The translations under genes and the position numbers were made by a program. The notes beneath the pieces are model-generated. The model ran no database searches. It was given only the letters and a program-made list of their open reading frames with translations, and was not told where the DNA came from. DNA of 64,000 bases from Paenibacillus vini. Its GTDB lineage: Bacteria; Bacillota; Bacilli; Paenibacillales; Paenibacillaceae. The stretch is taken from positions 1 to 64,000 of the forward strand of contig NZ_BOSL01000007.1 in NCBI RefSeq assembly GCF_018403325.1, in the 5' to 3' direction. This document shows, in pieces, positions 33,319 to 41,929 of the stretch (its first letter is position 1; each line of letters opens with the position of its first letter).

Positions 33319-34520
33319 AAGTTCTAGTAATTAACGCGGGAAGCTCTTCCCTTAAATATCAGCTTTATGATATGACCGACGAATCCGTATTGGCCAAAGG
33401 TCTGGTGGAGCGGATCGGCATGGACTCCTCCATCCTGACGCATAAGCCGACAGGGAAGGAAGAGGTTACGGAAGTCAGCGACATTCTGGAGCATACGACG
33501 GCGATCCGTAAGGTGCTTGAGAAACTGGTCGATAAAGAGCACGGCGTGCTTGCCTCGATCGAAGAAATCGATGCTGTTGGACACCGCGTTGTTCACGGCG
33601 GCGAAGCGTTTAAAGGTTCTGCCCTGATTACCGGCGAAGCGAAATCCGAAATCCGCCGTTTGTTCGACCTGGCTCCGCTTCATAACCCGGCTTGTATGAT
33701 GGGGATTCAAGCGGCTGAAGCGAACCTGCCGAACGTACCGCAAACCGTAGTATTCGATACAGCGTTCCATCAAACGATGCCTGAGAAGGCTTATTTGTAT
33801 GCTATCCCGAAAGTGCTGTACAAGAAACATAAAGTCCGCCGTTATGGTTTCCATGGCACTTCGCATGAATACGTAAGCAAGACAGCCGCGGAATTTTTAG
33901 AGCGCAAGATTGAGGATTTGAAAATCATTACTTGTCATATCGGTAATGGTGCCAGTTTGACCGCCGTCATGGACGGCGTATCCGTGGACACTTCTATGGG
34001 GATGACTCCGCTGGAAGGGTTGATCATGGGTACGAGAAGCGGTGATCTGGATCCGGCGATTGTTCCTTTTGTCATGAATAAGGAAGAGCTTACGATTAAC
34101 GAAGTAAACTCCATGCTGAACAAGCACAGCGGACTCTTGGCGATTTCGGGATCCAGCAGTGATATGCGTGATATTACCGACGGCATGGCAGAGGGCGAAC
34201 CGAATGCGACGCTGGCGTTTGAAATGTATGAATACCGCCTTCGCAAATACATCGGCTCTTATGCAGCGGCAATGAACGGCGTCGACGTCATTGTATTTAC
34301 GGCCGGCGTAGGCGAAAACTCGGCGATCGTACGGGAAAAGGTTTGCGAAAACCTGACTTATCTCGGCGTTGAGATCGATAAAGAATTGAACAAAATCCGC
34401 TCGGGAGACCCGCGCAGAATTTCCACACCGAATTCCAAGGTGGAAGTGTTGGTTGTTCCGACGAACGAAGAGCTCGTGATCGCCCGCGATACGTTGCGCA
34501 TCGTTCAAGAAATGAAGTAA
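33315..34520 (+). CDS. ackA: Acetate kinase
   Basis: 401 residues, the usual length. N-terminal VINAGSSSLKYQLYD, DTAFHQTMP, RYGFHGTSHEYV (catalytic His) and the C-terminal FTAGVGENSA are all present. It interconverts acetate and acetyl phosphate with ATP, for overflow metabolism. Its start overlaps the hbd stop. Confidence 0.96.
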   Translation: MKVLVINAGSSSLKYQLYDMTDESVLAKGLVERIGMDSSILTHKPTGKEEVTEVSDILEHTTAIRKVLEKLVDKEHGVLASIEEIDAVGHRVVHGGEAFKGSALITGEAKSEIRRLFDLAPLHNPACMMGIQAAEANLPNVPQTVVFDTAFHQTMPEKAYLYAIPKVLYKKHKVRRYGFHGTSHEYVSKTAAEFLERKIEDLKIITCHIGNGASLTAVMDGVSVDTSMGMTPLEGLIMGTRSGDLDPAIVPFVMNKEELTINEVNSMLNKHSGLLAISGSSSDMRDITDGMAEGEPNATLAFEMYEYRLRKYIGSYAAAMNGVDVIVFTAGVGENSAIVREKVCENLTYLGVEIDKELNKIRSGDPRRISTPNSKVEVLVVPTNEELVIARDTLRIVQEMK

Positions 34521-34575
34521 TCTGTAAGCAGGTAAGCAGATTTAATATTAGGGACCTTAGAGGAGAGATAGAAGC

Positions 34576-35871
34576 ATGGCGATCAAAACTGTGATCCGTC
34601 AGGTGAACGAGCACGTCGGGCAAACCGTCGTGATCGGAAGTTGGTTGAACAACAAGCGTTCCAGTGGCAAAATCCAGTTTCTTCAGCTGCGGGACGGAAC
34701 CGGGTATATCCAGGCGGTTGTCGTTAAGAGCGAAGTGTCCGAGGACACTTGGAATAATGCCAAGAGCCTGACCCAGGAATCATCGATGTACGTAACGGGC
34801 GTGATTCGTGAAGAACCGCGCAGCCAATCGGGATATGAAATGACCGTAACCGATTTGGAAATCATCCACTTGACTGAAAATTATCCGATTACTCCGAAGG
34901 AGCATGGCGTCGATTTCCTGATGGACCATCGTCATTTATGGCTTCGCTCGTCCAAGCAACGGGCGATCATGGTGATCCGTTCGGAAATTATCCGTGCGGT
35001 ACAGGATTTCTTTGACAAGAACGGCTTTACCCTGGTGGATCCGCCGATTCTGACCCCGACTTCCGCAGAGGGTACAACAAACCTGTTCCATACTAAATAT
35101 TTCGAAGAAGACGCCTATTTGACCCAAAGCGGTCAGTTGTATATGGAAGCTGCGGCGATGGCGCTCGGGAAGGTGTACTCTTTCGGCCCGACATTCCGTG
35201 CGGAAAAATCGAAAACGCGTCGCCACTTGATCGAGTTCTGGATGATCGAACCGGAAATGGCGTTTACGGATCATGAGGAAAGCCTGAAGGTACAGGAGCA
35301 ATTTATTTCTCATGTCGTGCAATCGGTTCTGGCCAATTGCCGGACGGAGCTGGAAGCGGTGGGCCGCGATGTTTCCAAACTGGAAAACATTAAAGCGCCG
35401 TTCCCGCGTATCACGTATGATGAAGCGATTGAATATCTGCATACGCAGGACTTTGACATCCCTTGGGGTGAAGACTTCGGGGCTCCTCACGAAACGGCGA
35501 TTGCCGAGCGCTATGACAAGCCGGTGTTCATCACCCATTATCCTGCCGGCATCAAGGCATTCTATATGAAACCGGACCCGAATCGTCCTGAAGTCGTGCT
35601 GTGTGCGGATATGATCGCCCCGGAAGGCTACGGCGAAATTATCGGCGGCTCGCAGCGGATCGATGATCCTGAGCTGATGGAGACCCGTTTCAAGGAACAT
35701 AACCTGTCCATGGAAACCTATCAATGGTATATGGACCTGAGAAAATACGGTTCCGTGCCGCACTCCGGCTTCGGACTGGGATTGGAACGTACGGTAGCGT
35801 GGATTTGCGGACTGGACCATGTACGGGAAACTATACCGTTCCCTCGTACATTGTACCGCCTGTATCCATAA
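34576..35871 (+). CDS. asnS: Asparaginyl-tRNA synthetase
   Basis: 431 residues, class IIb. N-terminal OB-fold anticodon domain ([21 protein letters not shown]), then motif 2 ([19 protein letters not shown]) and motif 3 ([13 protein letters not shown]). It charges tRNA-Asn. GGAGAGATAGAAGC precedes the ATG. It lies just upstream of dnaD as in Bacillus. No T-box lies in the 55-base gap. Confidence 0.97.
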   Translation: MAIKTVIRQVNEHVGQTVVIGSWLNNKRSSGKIQFLQLRDGTGYIQAVVVKSEVSEDTWNNAKSLTQESSMYVTGVIREEPRSQSGYEMTVTDLEIIHLTENYPITPKEHGVDFLMDHRHLWLRSSKQRAIMVIRSEIIRAVQDFFDKNGFTLVDPPILTPTSAEGTTNLFHTKYFEEDAYLTQSGQLYMEAAAMALGKVYSFGPTFRAEKSKTRRHLIEFWMIEPEMAFTDHEESLKVQEQFISHVVQSVLANCRTELEAVGRDVSKLENIKAPFPRITYDEAIEYLHTQDFDIPWGEDFGAPHETAIAERYDKPVFITHYPAGIKAFYMKPDPNRPEVVLCADMIAPEGYGEIIGGSQRIDDPELMETRFKEHNLSMETYQWYMDLRKYGSVPHSGFGLGLERTVAWICGLDHVRETIPFPRTLYRLYP

Positions 35872-35892
35872 GAAAGGTGAGAATGCATAGGT

Positions 35893-36582
35893 ATGACCGA
35901 TAGCTGGAAAGTATGGGGCAAAGGGATCTCGTTCGGCCTGGAATCGGGCATAGTGAATGTTCCCTTTGCGCTACTGGCTCATTACCGGAATCTCCGATTA
36001 ACCGATATGGAGGCCATGCTGCTCCTGCAATTGCTTGCGTTCCAGCAGGTTGAACGCAATGACTTTCCGACCATGGATCAACTGGAACGGCGGATGGGCA
36101 CGAGTCCAGGCGAGCTTGCCCCGGTCATCCGCCGTTTGATGAAGGAGGGCTGGCTCAGTATCGACGAAGCCAGAGAAGAGTCGTCCGGAGTTCATTCGGA
36201 GTTTTACAATTTGTCGGGCATGTACGTCAAGCTTGGGCAGCATCTGGCTGAGGAGCGTTCCGCAGCGATTAATGAGCAGAAATTGGAGAAGGAATTATCA
36301 GGGTTGCAACGCGGCGAGCAGGAACGGAACCTGTTCGTTATTTTCGAGAAAGAGTTCGCCCGTCCGTTATCTCCGATGGAGTGCGAAACGATTTCCGGCT
36401 GGGTGGACCAGGACGGTTATCTGGAGGAATTGATTTTGTTGGCGCTAAAGGAAGCGGTCTTTGCCGGCAAAGTTCATTTTCGCTACATCGACCGCATTTT
36501 GCTGGAGTGGAGCCGCAACCGCGTTAAGACCGCGGAAGATGCGAGGGCCTACACGCAAAAGTTCCGTAACGGCGGTCGGTAA
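35893..36582 (+). CDS. dnaD: DNA replication initiation protein DnaD
   Basis: 229 residues. N-terminal DDBH1 winged helix (LTDMEAMLLLQLLAFQQVERNDFPTMDQL split over helices) and C-terminal DDBH2 with the YxxxI-type end (FRYIDRILLEWSRNRVKTAEDA). It helps DnaA/DnaB load the helicase at oriC and at restart. GAAAGGTGAG precedes the start. The usual downstream nth gene is absent here; the repeat block follows instead. Confidence 0.95.
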   Translation: MTDSWKVWGKGISFGLESGIVNVPFALLAHYRNLRLTDMEAMLLLQLLAFQQVERNDFPTMDQLERRMGTSPGELAPVIRRLMKEGWLSIDEAREESSGVHSEFYNLSGMYVKLGQHLAEERSAAINEQKLEKELSGLQRGEQERNLFVIFEKEFARPLSPMECETISGWVDQDGYLEELILLALKEAVFAGKVHFRYIDRILLEWSRNRVKTAEDARAYTQKFRNGGR

Positions 36583-36646
36583 GTCTGTTGTTAGCGGCAG
36601 CGTGAAAATTCCGCAATGATGTTGAATCAGTAAATAGTTTATATGC

Positions 36647-36690
36647 AAAGACCTCCGAAGCAGGATTCGGAGGTCTTTGTTGTGTTTTTT
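36647..36690 (+). terminator. dnaD terminator
   Basis: Perfect 13-bp stem AAAGACCTCCGAA / TTCGGAGGTCTTT, 6-base loop, then GTTGTGTTTTTT. Confidence 0.92.
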
Positions 36691-36708
36691 AAACATTTAT
36701 CCATGTTT

Positions 36709-36890
36709 CATTGGACAAAATCCAATGAACAACCGCCAAAAGACAGAGAAGCCCAAGCTTGATTGGAATTAAGCCAACCAATGCTGAGATTATAGAGGGA
36801 ATTTGATGCGCAACACCGATTTCATTGGAAATTATCCAATATAGCATCCGAATCCCCTGTCATAAGGGAGAGCTTGTTGGAAATTATCCA
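36709..36890. repeat. Second block of the ATTGGA..TCCAAT repeat family
   Basis: Cores at 36709-36727 (CATTGGACAAAATCCAATG), about 36762-36777 (decayed), 36824-36840 and 36877-36890. The start-to-start steps of about 52, 62 and 52 match the 62/51/51/52 steps of the block at 173-404. Between-core sequence is related only loosely to the first block. No gene lies within. Confidence 0.8.
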
Positions 36891-36968
36891 TCGAAGGTAT
36901 GGGGGCAAGCGGGAGGGGACCGAAGTCCTTTAGGAATGAAACACACTTTTTACATGAAAGTTACAATA

Positions 36969-36999
36969 ATATCATATAAATCAATCACGGATATGATAT
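36969..36999. promoter_or_regulatory. Inverted repeat before the ATP-grasp gene
   Basis: ATATCATAT (36969-36977) and ATATGATAT (36991-36999) are perfect 9-base inverted arms with a 13-base gap, 45 bases before the start codon. Could be an operator or part of the promoter region; no promoter boxes of quality are seen. Confidence 0.4.
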
Positions 37000-37044
37000 G
37001 TTAAAAATGTGCAAAGTTAGCATTCTATTAAGGGGGCTTGACCG

Positions 37045-37950
37045 TTGAAGGGTTGGATTATTTACAAGCATTTACCCCAGGATGTAAAACCCGAGACGTT
37101 TGAAATCAAACGTCTGGTTGAAGAGGCGGTGCGGCAGGAGATCGATATCCGCGTACTTGCGCCTGAGCAATTTGAACTGATCGTTACACGGGATGACCGC
37201 AAAAGCGTGATGGTCGACGGAGAGGTGTTGCAGCTTCCCGACTTCGTACTGCCGAGAATGGGAGCGGGCACGAATTATTTTGGACTAGCCCTGATCCGGC
37301 ATCTGGAACGACTTGGTGTACGAACCTTCAACTCTTCCCAAAGTATCGATACGGTTAAGGACAAGCTGTATACCCAGCAAATTTTGGCGGAGCATAATCT
37401 GCCGGTTCCCAAAACGATGCTGATCCGCTCCAAGGTGGATGTCAATCTGGTAGAAAAGCACCTCGGATTTCCGGTGGTGGTAAAGACCATTTCCGGTTCC
37501 CAAGGCAGCGGAGTGTTTCTGGCGGAGAACAAATCGAACTTTATCGATCTTCTGGAGATGATCAACGCTTATAAGGAAAATGCCACGATGATCTTGCAGG
37601 AATTCGTAGAGTCCAGCCGGGGAACGGATTTACGCGTTATTACGATCGGTGGACGTGCGGTCGCCGCCATGAAGCGAAATTCCGGCAGCGATAGCTTCAA
37701 AGCGAACTATTCTCGCGGAGGCACGGTGGAGCCTTATGAAATCAATCCGGAAATAGAATGGCTGGCCCTTGAGACTTCCCGTCTACTGAACTTGGACATT
37801 GCAGGGATCGACTTACTGTTTGACGGAGACCATTATAAAATATGCGAGGCTAACTCTTCGCCGGGATTTGAAGGAATCGAGTCCTGCTGCAATGTGAATA
37901 TCTCCGAGGAAATTTACAATTTTCTAAGAGTGAGACTGAATCGTTTCTAG
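37045..37950 (+). CDS. RimK-like ATP-grasp ligase
   Basis: 301 residues. ATP-grasp core: KDKLYTQQILAEHNLPVPKT, VVVKTISGSQGSGVFL (ATP lid), ILQEFVESSRGTDLRVITIGG, and the metal-binding end IAGIDLLFDGDHYKICEANSSPGFEG. This is the order of RimK-type enzymes, which join glutamate or other amino acids to a carboxylate. TTG start behind AAGGGGG. Transcribed alone. The substrate is unknown; candidates include a protein C-terminus or a small cofactor. Confidence 0.9.
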   Translation: MKGWIIYKHLPQDVKPETFEIKRLVEEAVRQEIDIRVLAPEQFELIVTRDDRKSVMVDGEVLQLPDFVLPRMGAGTNYFGLALIRHLERLGVRTFNSSQSIDTVKDKLYTQQILAEHNLPVPKTMLIRSKVDVNLVEKHLGFPVVVKTISGSQGSGVFLAENKSNFIDLLEMINAYKENATMILQEFVESSRGTDLRVITIGGRAVAAMKRNSGSDSFKANYSRGGTVEPYEINPEIEWLALETSRLLNLDIAGIDLLFDGDHYKICEANSSPGFEGIESCCNVNISEEIYNFLRVRLNRF

Positions 37951-37961
37951 TTTGAAAAAGA

Positions 37962-38008
37962 AAAACCATTCCCGGGAAAGAATAGTTTCTTTTGGGAATG
38001 GTTTTGTT
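37962..38008 (+). terminator. Terminator of the ATP-grasp gene
   Basis: Perfect 12-bp arms AAAACCATTCCC / GGGAATGGTTTT, with a T-rich end on both strands, so it may also help stop the convergent asparaginase transcript. Confidence 0.82.
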
Positions 38009-38098
38009 GTGTGCGGGAATTGCAGTCTTTATTTGCTTTTGCTTCGTTCTATACATGGAGAGGGGCTTCTCCTGCTAGTCGAGTCTGTACGGAGGGGC

Positions 38099-39256
38099 TT
38101 ATTTCTCGGGTATTTCAATTTGTCCATACCCGTAAGTCGTAAACCAATCCTGGATCGTGGCGAAGTCTTTGGAGAAGGACAAGCTTAGCAGCAGCATGAT
38201 TCTCGCATGGGCGGCATTCAGATTGTCTCCGGCGATGATGCCTTTCCCGCTGGAATAGTTGCTGCCCGAACCCGTGCGCGTGGTCATTACAAAAATAACA
38301 CCTTGCTCTATCGCTTTGGCACGTTCTTCACTCATGGCTTTCGAAATCCCGCCCGCCCCGGTTCCAGCGGTTACGATACCTTTAGCGCCATTGGCTACAA
38401 AACCGCTGATGGCACCTGGACCGGCATCCTGATAGGAATAAGCGATCTCCACCTTGGCTAGATCATTTTTGGTGATTTTGCTGAGATCAAATGGGGTGGA
38501 CCATTCGCTGGCAGGTTTTAAAGCCCGGAAGGGAGCGCGGTAAACCCTGATATTATTTTCGTCGATATAACCGAGTGCTCCGACTTCCGGGGTAACGAAG
38601 GTGTCGGTACGGTATGAATTATTCTTGGTGACTTCGCGAGCTGCATGAAATTCATCGTTTAACATCAAAACGGTGCCGAAGTATTTGGTTTTACCGCTAG
38701 CTGCAAGTTTAATGGCGTTGTACAGGTTTGCCGGGGCATCGGTCCCGATAACGGTCCATGGGCGCATGGAGCCGGTGACCACAACAGGTTTAGGACTTCT
38801 TACCGTCAGATCCAGAAAATAAGCGATCTCCTCCATGGTATCGGTGCCGCTGGTAACTACGACGCCATCTTGCGTTTTCAATGCTTCATCGACTTTTAGT
38901 GACAACTCGTATAACTGTTGAATGGTATAAGCGCTGGAACCGGAATTTCCGAACTGATACGTACTTACTTCCGCTATTTTATCTTTATTAGGCAATGACT
39001 TAACCATATCTTCAATCAACAACGTGCCGGCCTTATAAGTAGTAAAGCTGGTTTCGTCCGTTGATTTGCCGGCCAGCGTCCCGCCTGTGGCGATGACTTG
39101 GACCTTTGGCATCTTTTTTTCGGCTTTTGTTATTTCGCCTCTGATAGAAACTTCGGCTGCGAAAGCCTTGGACAATGGGATACTCGGTAGTACCGCAGAA
39201 AATGCCAGTCCTGCGGCAAGAAGCATTTTGAAGCTTTGCGATTTCCATTTGTTCAT
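38099..39256 (-). CDS. ansZ: Secreted type II L-asparaginase
   Basis: 385 residues. A Sec signal peptide (about 1-33: KMLLAAGLAFSAVLPSIPLS then KAFAAE) is followed by the asparaginase fold with catalytic Thr in ATGGTLAG and in the SGTDTMEE motif, plus MRPWTVIGTDAPANLY. It releases ammonia from extracellular asparagine for nitrogen supply. ATG chosen because GGAGG lies 8 bases upstream on the minus strand and the signal peptide begins there; the frame open to 39373 runs through the operator region. Two perfect GlnR/TnrA boxes lie upstream. Confidence 0.93.
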   Translation of the reverse strand: MNKWKSQSFKMLLAAGLAFSAVLPSIPLSKAFAAEVSIRGEITKAEKKMPKVQVIATGGTLAGKSTDETSFTTYKAGTLLIEDMVKSLPNKDKIAEVSTYQFGNSGSSAYTIQQLYELSLKVDEALKTQDGVVVTSGTDTMEEIAYFLDLTVRSPKPVVVTGSMRPWTVIGTDAPANLYNAIKLAASGKTKYFGTVLMLNDEFHAAREVTKNNSYRTDTFVTPEVGALGYIDENNIRVYRAPFRALKPASEWSTPFDLSKITKNDLAKVEIAYSYQDAGPGAISGFVANGAKGIVTAGTGAGGISKAMSEERAKAIEQGVIFVMTTRTGSGSNYSSGKGIIAGDNLNAAHARIMLLLSLSFSKDFATIQDWFTTYGYGQIEIPEK

Positions 39257-39294
39257 TGGTTCAACCTCCACAATGTGTGTATTAGTCAGCCTTA

Positions 39295-39311
39295 TGTAAT
39301 AATAACTAACA
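39295..39311 (-). promoter_or_regulatory. GlnR/TnrA box, proximal
   Basis: TGTAATAATAACTAACA fits TGTNA-N7-TNACA exactly. Its centre is about 47 bases before the asparaginase start codon, probably downstream of the transcription start. Confidence 0.75.
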
Positions 39312-39334
39312 CGAAATAAGCTAACTGTGTTTGA

Positions 39335-39363
39335 ATTGTATATTGATGTTAAGATTATTAACA
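39335..39363 (-). promoter_or_regulatory. Asparaginase promoter with overlapping GlnR/TnrA box
   Basis: On the minus strand a -10 TACAAT lies at 39340-39335, and a weak -35 TGTTAA falls 17 bases upstream. The -35 is part of a second perfect box, TGTTAAGATTATTAACA (39347-39363), which fits TGTNA-N7-TNACA. A box over -35 plus one downstream suits repression by GlnR in nitrogen excess. A one-mismatch box also occurs at 39469-39485. Confidence 0.6.
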
Positions 39364-39584
39364 AATCTAACATGTATGAAAGAAAGCGTTTAAATCTTAT
39401 TAATGCTAATAAAATCGAGGTATTTCTCTATTTATTAAATAAACATGAATAGAAATTGAGGGTTTATGTGTTAGGAAATATAACGCGAGTTAATAATCTG
39501 CGATTGAGTTGAAATATTTTTTTGAAATTTTGCAGGGGTAAGCCCAATTGGTGTCGTCTATTCTATTGGAAGGAGGGGAGAGTT

Positions 39585-40133
39585 ATTGGCGAGGAGTCTT
39601 TGATAGAAAAAATGAGGCAGGGCGACCGAGCCGCTTTTCGCGAATTCGTTAAACAATACGGAAATTTCGTTTTCCGTGCCGCGTATTCCGTTTTGCATGA
39701 CGAGAAAGAGGCGGAAGACGCCGCGCAGGAAACGTTCCTTCAAGTTTATAAATCTCTCCCCGCTTACCGTTCTCAAGGAATTAAATCGTGGGTAACACGA
39801 ATTGCAATCAACAAAGCGATTGATTTCAAACGGCGCAGAGACCGGCGGCGCGAAGAACAGTGGGATCCCGCCGATGTGGCTGAAAAGCTACCCGCGGTGG
39901 AGGACGATCTGCTTAAGGAAATGATGATTGACGAACGAAGAAGCGAGCTCCATACGAAAATATCCGAGCTTCCGCCGGGACACCGGCAAGTGGTAACGGC
40001 CTTTTATTTGGATGGCAAAAGCTATGAACAAATTGCGAGTGATCTGGAACAGACCGTAAAAACCGTAGAATCGAAGCTTTACCGGGCCAGAGCCTGGATT
40101 CGCGAGCATTGGAAGGAGGAGGAATGGCGATGA
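39585..40133 (+). CDS. ECF RNA polymerase sigma factor, possible ATT start
   Basis: About 183 residues. Regions 2 (FREFVKQYGNFVFRAAYSVLHD..AEDAAQETF) and 4 (ELPPGHRQVVTAFYLDGKSYEQIA then VKTVESKLYRAR) are complete, as in SigW/SigM-type factors. The only well-placed ribosome site (AGGAGGGGAGAG) points to an ATT at 39585. Ordinary in-frame starts are TTG at 39522 (no ribosome site), TTG at 39600 and ATG at 39612 (too far). The start is therefore uncertain. Overlaps the anti-sigma gene by 4 bases and heads a three-gene operon. Confidence 0.88.
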   Translation: MGEESLIEKMRQGDRAAFREFVKQYGNFVFRAAYSVLHDEKEAEDAAQETFLQVYKSLPAYRSQGIKSWVTRIAINKAIDFKRRRDRRREEQWDPADVAEKLPAVEDDLLKEMMIDERRSELHTKISELPPGHRQVVTAFYLDGKSYEQIASDLEQTVKTVESKLYRARAWIREHWKEEEWR

Positions 40134-40582
40134 AAGATACGGGCAACACACCTGAAGAAATGTGGAAAGCATATATCCGCGGCGAACTGAGCCCGGAAAG
40201 GGCTGAAAAGCTGGATCAGTTGCTGCAGGACGATGATGCTATGTTTCAGGTTTATATGACGGAACTCATGGCCAACCAAGACGAGCTTCCGAGTCTCCTT
40301 GATGAAGAGCGTTTCGCTAATGACGTGCTTTCCGCGCTTCCCGCTCAAGCCCGGAGCCATGCCAACAAGGAACACCGCAAACGTTGGCAAAATCCTTTGG
40401 TCCACTATGTGATCGCCGCATCCATAACACTGTTATTGCTTGGCGGAGGCGTGTTCGATTTGCTGTCGGCCGGTGCTAATGCGGCTGTCCAGCGGCAGGC
40501 GGGAGATACTCCGCTGAGCGATCAGCTTATGCAACGGGCAACGAACTGGATGGAAAAGATTAAGCCGTCCGACACTCCTTAA
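40130..40582 (+). CDS. Putative anti-sigma factor
   Basis: 150 residues. The N-terminal helical region (MWKAYIRGELSPERAEKLDQLLQDDDAMF) resembles anti-sigma N-termini, but no Cys/His zinc motif is present. One membrane helix at about 88-108 (VHYVIAASITLLLLGGGVFDLL) and a short outside tail of about 40 residues. AGGAGGAGG sits 7 bases before the ATG, which overlaps the sigma stop. Function inferred from position and topology. Confidence 0.78.
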   Translation: MKDTGNTPEEMWKAYIRGELSPERAEKLDQLLQDDDAMFQVYMTELMANQDELPSLLDEERFANDVLSALPAQARSHANKEHRKRWQNPLVHYVIAASITLLLLGGGVFDLLSAGANAAVQRQAGDTPLSDQLMQRATNWMEKIKPSDTP

Positions 40583-40610
40583 AAGTGATTGAAAGAAAGG
40601 ATGAACGAAA

Positions 40611-41708
40611 TTGACTTATTATCGAAGCCGAATGCTGGCATTTCTATTGAATTTTATCCCGGGTCTGGGCCATTTCTATTGGGGGCGCAAAGCAAGGGGG
40701 ATACTCTATCCGATTTTCTTTTTTGGCGGACTGCTCGGTGGATTTCTTATCGCCTTGGCTACCAATGAAGGAGAGTTTTTTCTGGCCGTCCTTATCATGG
40801 AATTGATTCTTTGGGTCATATCCATGCTTGACCTGCTTATCCTCATGCTTCGCGAGCCTGCGGCTCAGGAAAGATCGCCTTATGACCCACGAGGGGGCGG
40901 CAGACGGGGGGATGCTGAAACCGAACGTTTCTTTACGATATTACTGTCCTTTATTCCGGGTCTGGGCCATTTTCAAATGGGTCTCATGCAGCGGGGATTA
41001 TCCTTCCTGATCATGTTCTTTGGCCTGATCACCATGATGTTCTTCGTCACCGGCATTACGCACGAAACCGTGTTCCTGCTCTTCCTGGCACTGCTGCCGA
41101 TCATTTGGCTGTATTGCATGTTCGATGCCGTTCAGCTCATTCATCGCAAGCAAGCCGGGGAAATTGTGGAGGATCGCTCCCTGCTGGATGAATGGGAATC
41201 CGGACGCATCGAGGGTCGGCGCAGCAAAGTGCTCGCCACACTGCTCTCGGCTTTTCCCGGAGCCGGACAAATGTACCTGGGCATGCAAAAACGCGGCCTG
41301 CAGATGATGGTGCTGTTTCTCGGAAGCTTTTATATCATCGATGTATTGAGGCTGTCCCTCTTTTTATTCTTAGTGCCTGTGATCTGGTTTTACAGCTTCT
41401 TTGACGGGTTGCAGCAGACTAGCAGGTATGGCATTCTTCCCATGGAGGATATTCCTTTGATTAAGGGTAGAGGAAACGGACAGCATTGGCTGGGGGTTGC
41501 CTTGCTCCTGCTGGGTGTCTACTATGTGGGCATGGAGTTTATCGTCCCGGCGCTGGACCGCTGGTTCCCTTATCTTGAGCTTAGATATATGATTCGCGAA
41601 TACTTGCGCCCGGTTCTTGTGGCTGTAATTTTGATCGGCGGGGGTATCAAACTGCTCTCGAGCCGCAATCGGGTACAAAGTTTGAAGTGGGATGACGAGG
41701 AGATTTAA
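40611..41708 (+). CDS. Membrane protein made of three ~100-residue repeats
   Basis: 365 residues. The motif FIPGLGHFYWG (15-25) returns as FIPGLGHFQMG (114-124) and AFPGAGQMYLG (214-224). Each repeat also ends with a Trp-rich helix with a conserved Asp (ILWVISMLDLL, IIWLYCMFDAV, VIWFYSFFDGL). Each unit resembles a TM2-type two-helix hairpin plus a third helix; a fourth hydrophobic region closes the protein. TTG start with AAAGGATG upstream. Third gene of the ECF operon, so probably an effector or sensor partner of the sigma/anti-sigma pair. No known function. Confidence 0.85.
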   Translation: MTYYRSRMLAFLLNFIPGLGHFYWGRKARGILYPIFFFGGLLGGFLIALATNEGEFFLAVLIMELILWVISMLDLLILMLREPAAQERSPYDPRGGGRRGDAETERFFTILLSFIPGLGHFQMGLMQRGLSFLIMFFGLITMMFFVTGITHETVFLLFLALLPIIWLYCMFDAVQLIHRKQAGEIVEDRSLLDEWESGRIEGRRSKVLATLLSAFPGAGQMYLGMQKRGLQMMVLFLGSFYIIDVLRLSLFLFLVPVIWFYSFFDGLQQTSRYGILPMEDIPLIKGRGNGQHWLGVALLLLGVYYVGMEFIVPALDRWFPYLELRYMIREYLRPVLVAVILIGGGIKLLSSRNRVQSLKWDDEEI

Positions 41709-41770
41709 AGTCAAAATTGTTAGACGTAGAAACTTAACTAGGTAGTCAACTAGAGAGTATAGTCAGAAAA

Positions 41771-41816
41771 TAGACTTGTTATTGCCAAATGCGATAACAA
41801 GCCTATTTTTATTTTT
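41771..41816 (+). terminator. Terminator of the second ECF operon
   Basis: TAG.CTTGTTAT / ATAACAAG.CTA stem with one mismatch, followed by TTTTTATTTTT. Confidence 0.85.
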
Positions 41817-41929
41817 ACCCTGTGGTTGAGAAATCTAGTGTATTCTGATAATAGGAAGACTAGAAGAGAATGCGCAAAGAGACTGGATGATTTGTCTTGA
41901 AGCTCGCCTTACCGATGGAGGGTGGTACT

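Noticed and set aside
39481-39584. ECF-type autoregulatory promoter before the second sigma factor
   Set aside because: TGAAAT and CGTC-like boxes are present but 26 bases apart, too far for a group IV promoter.
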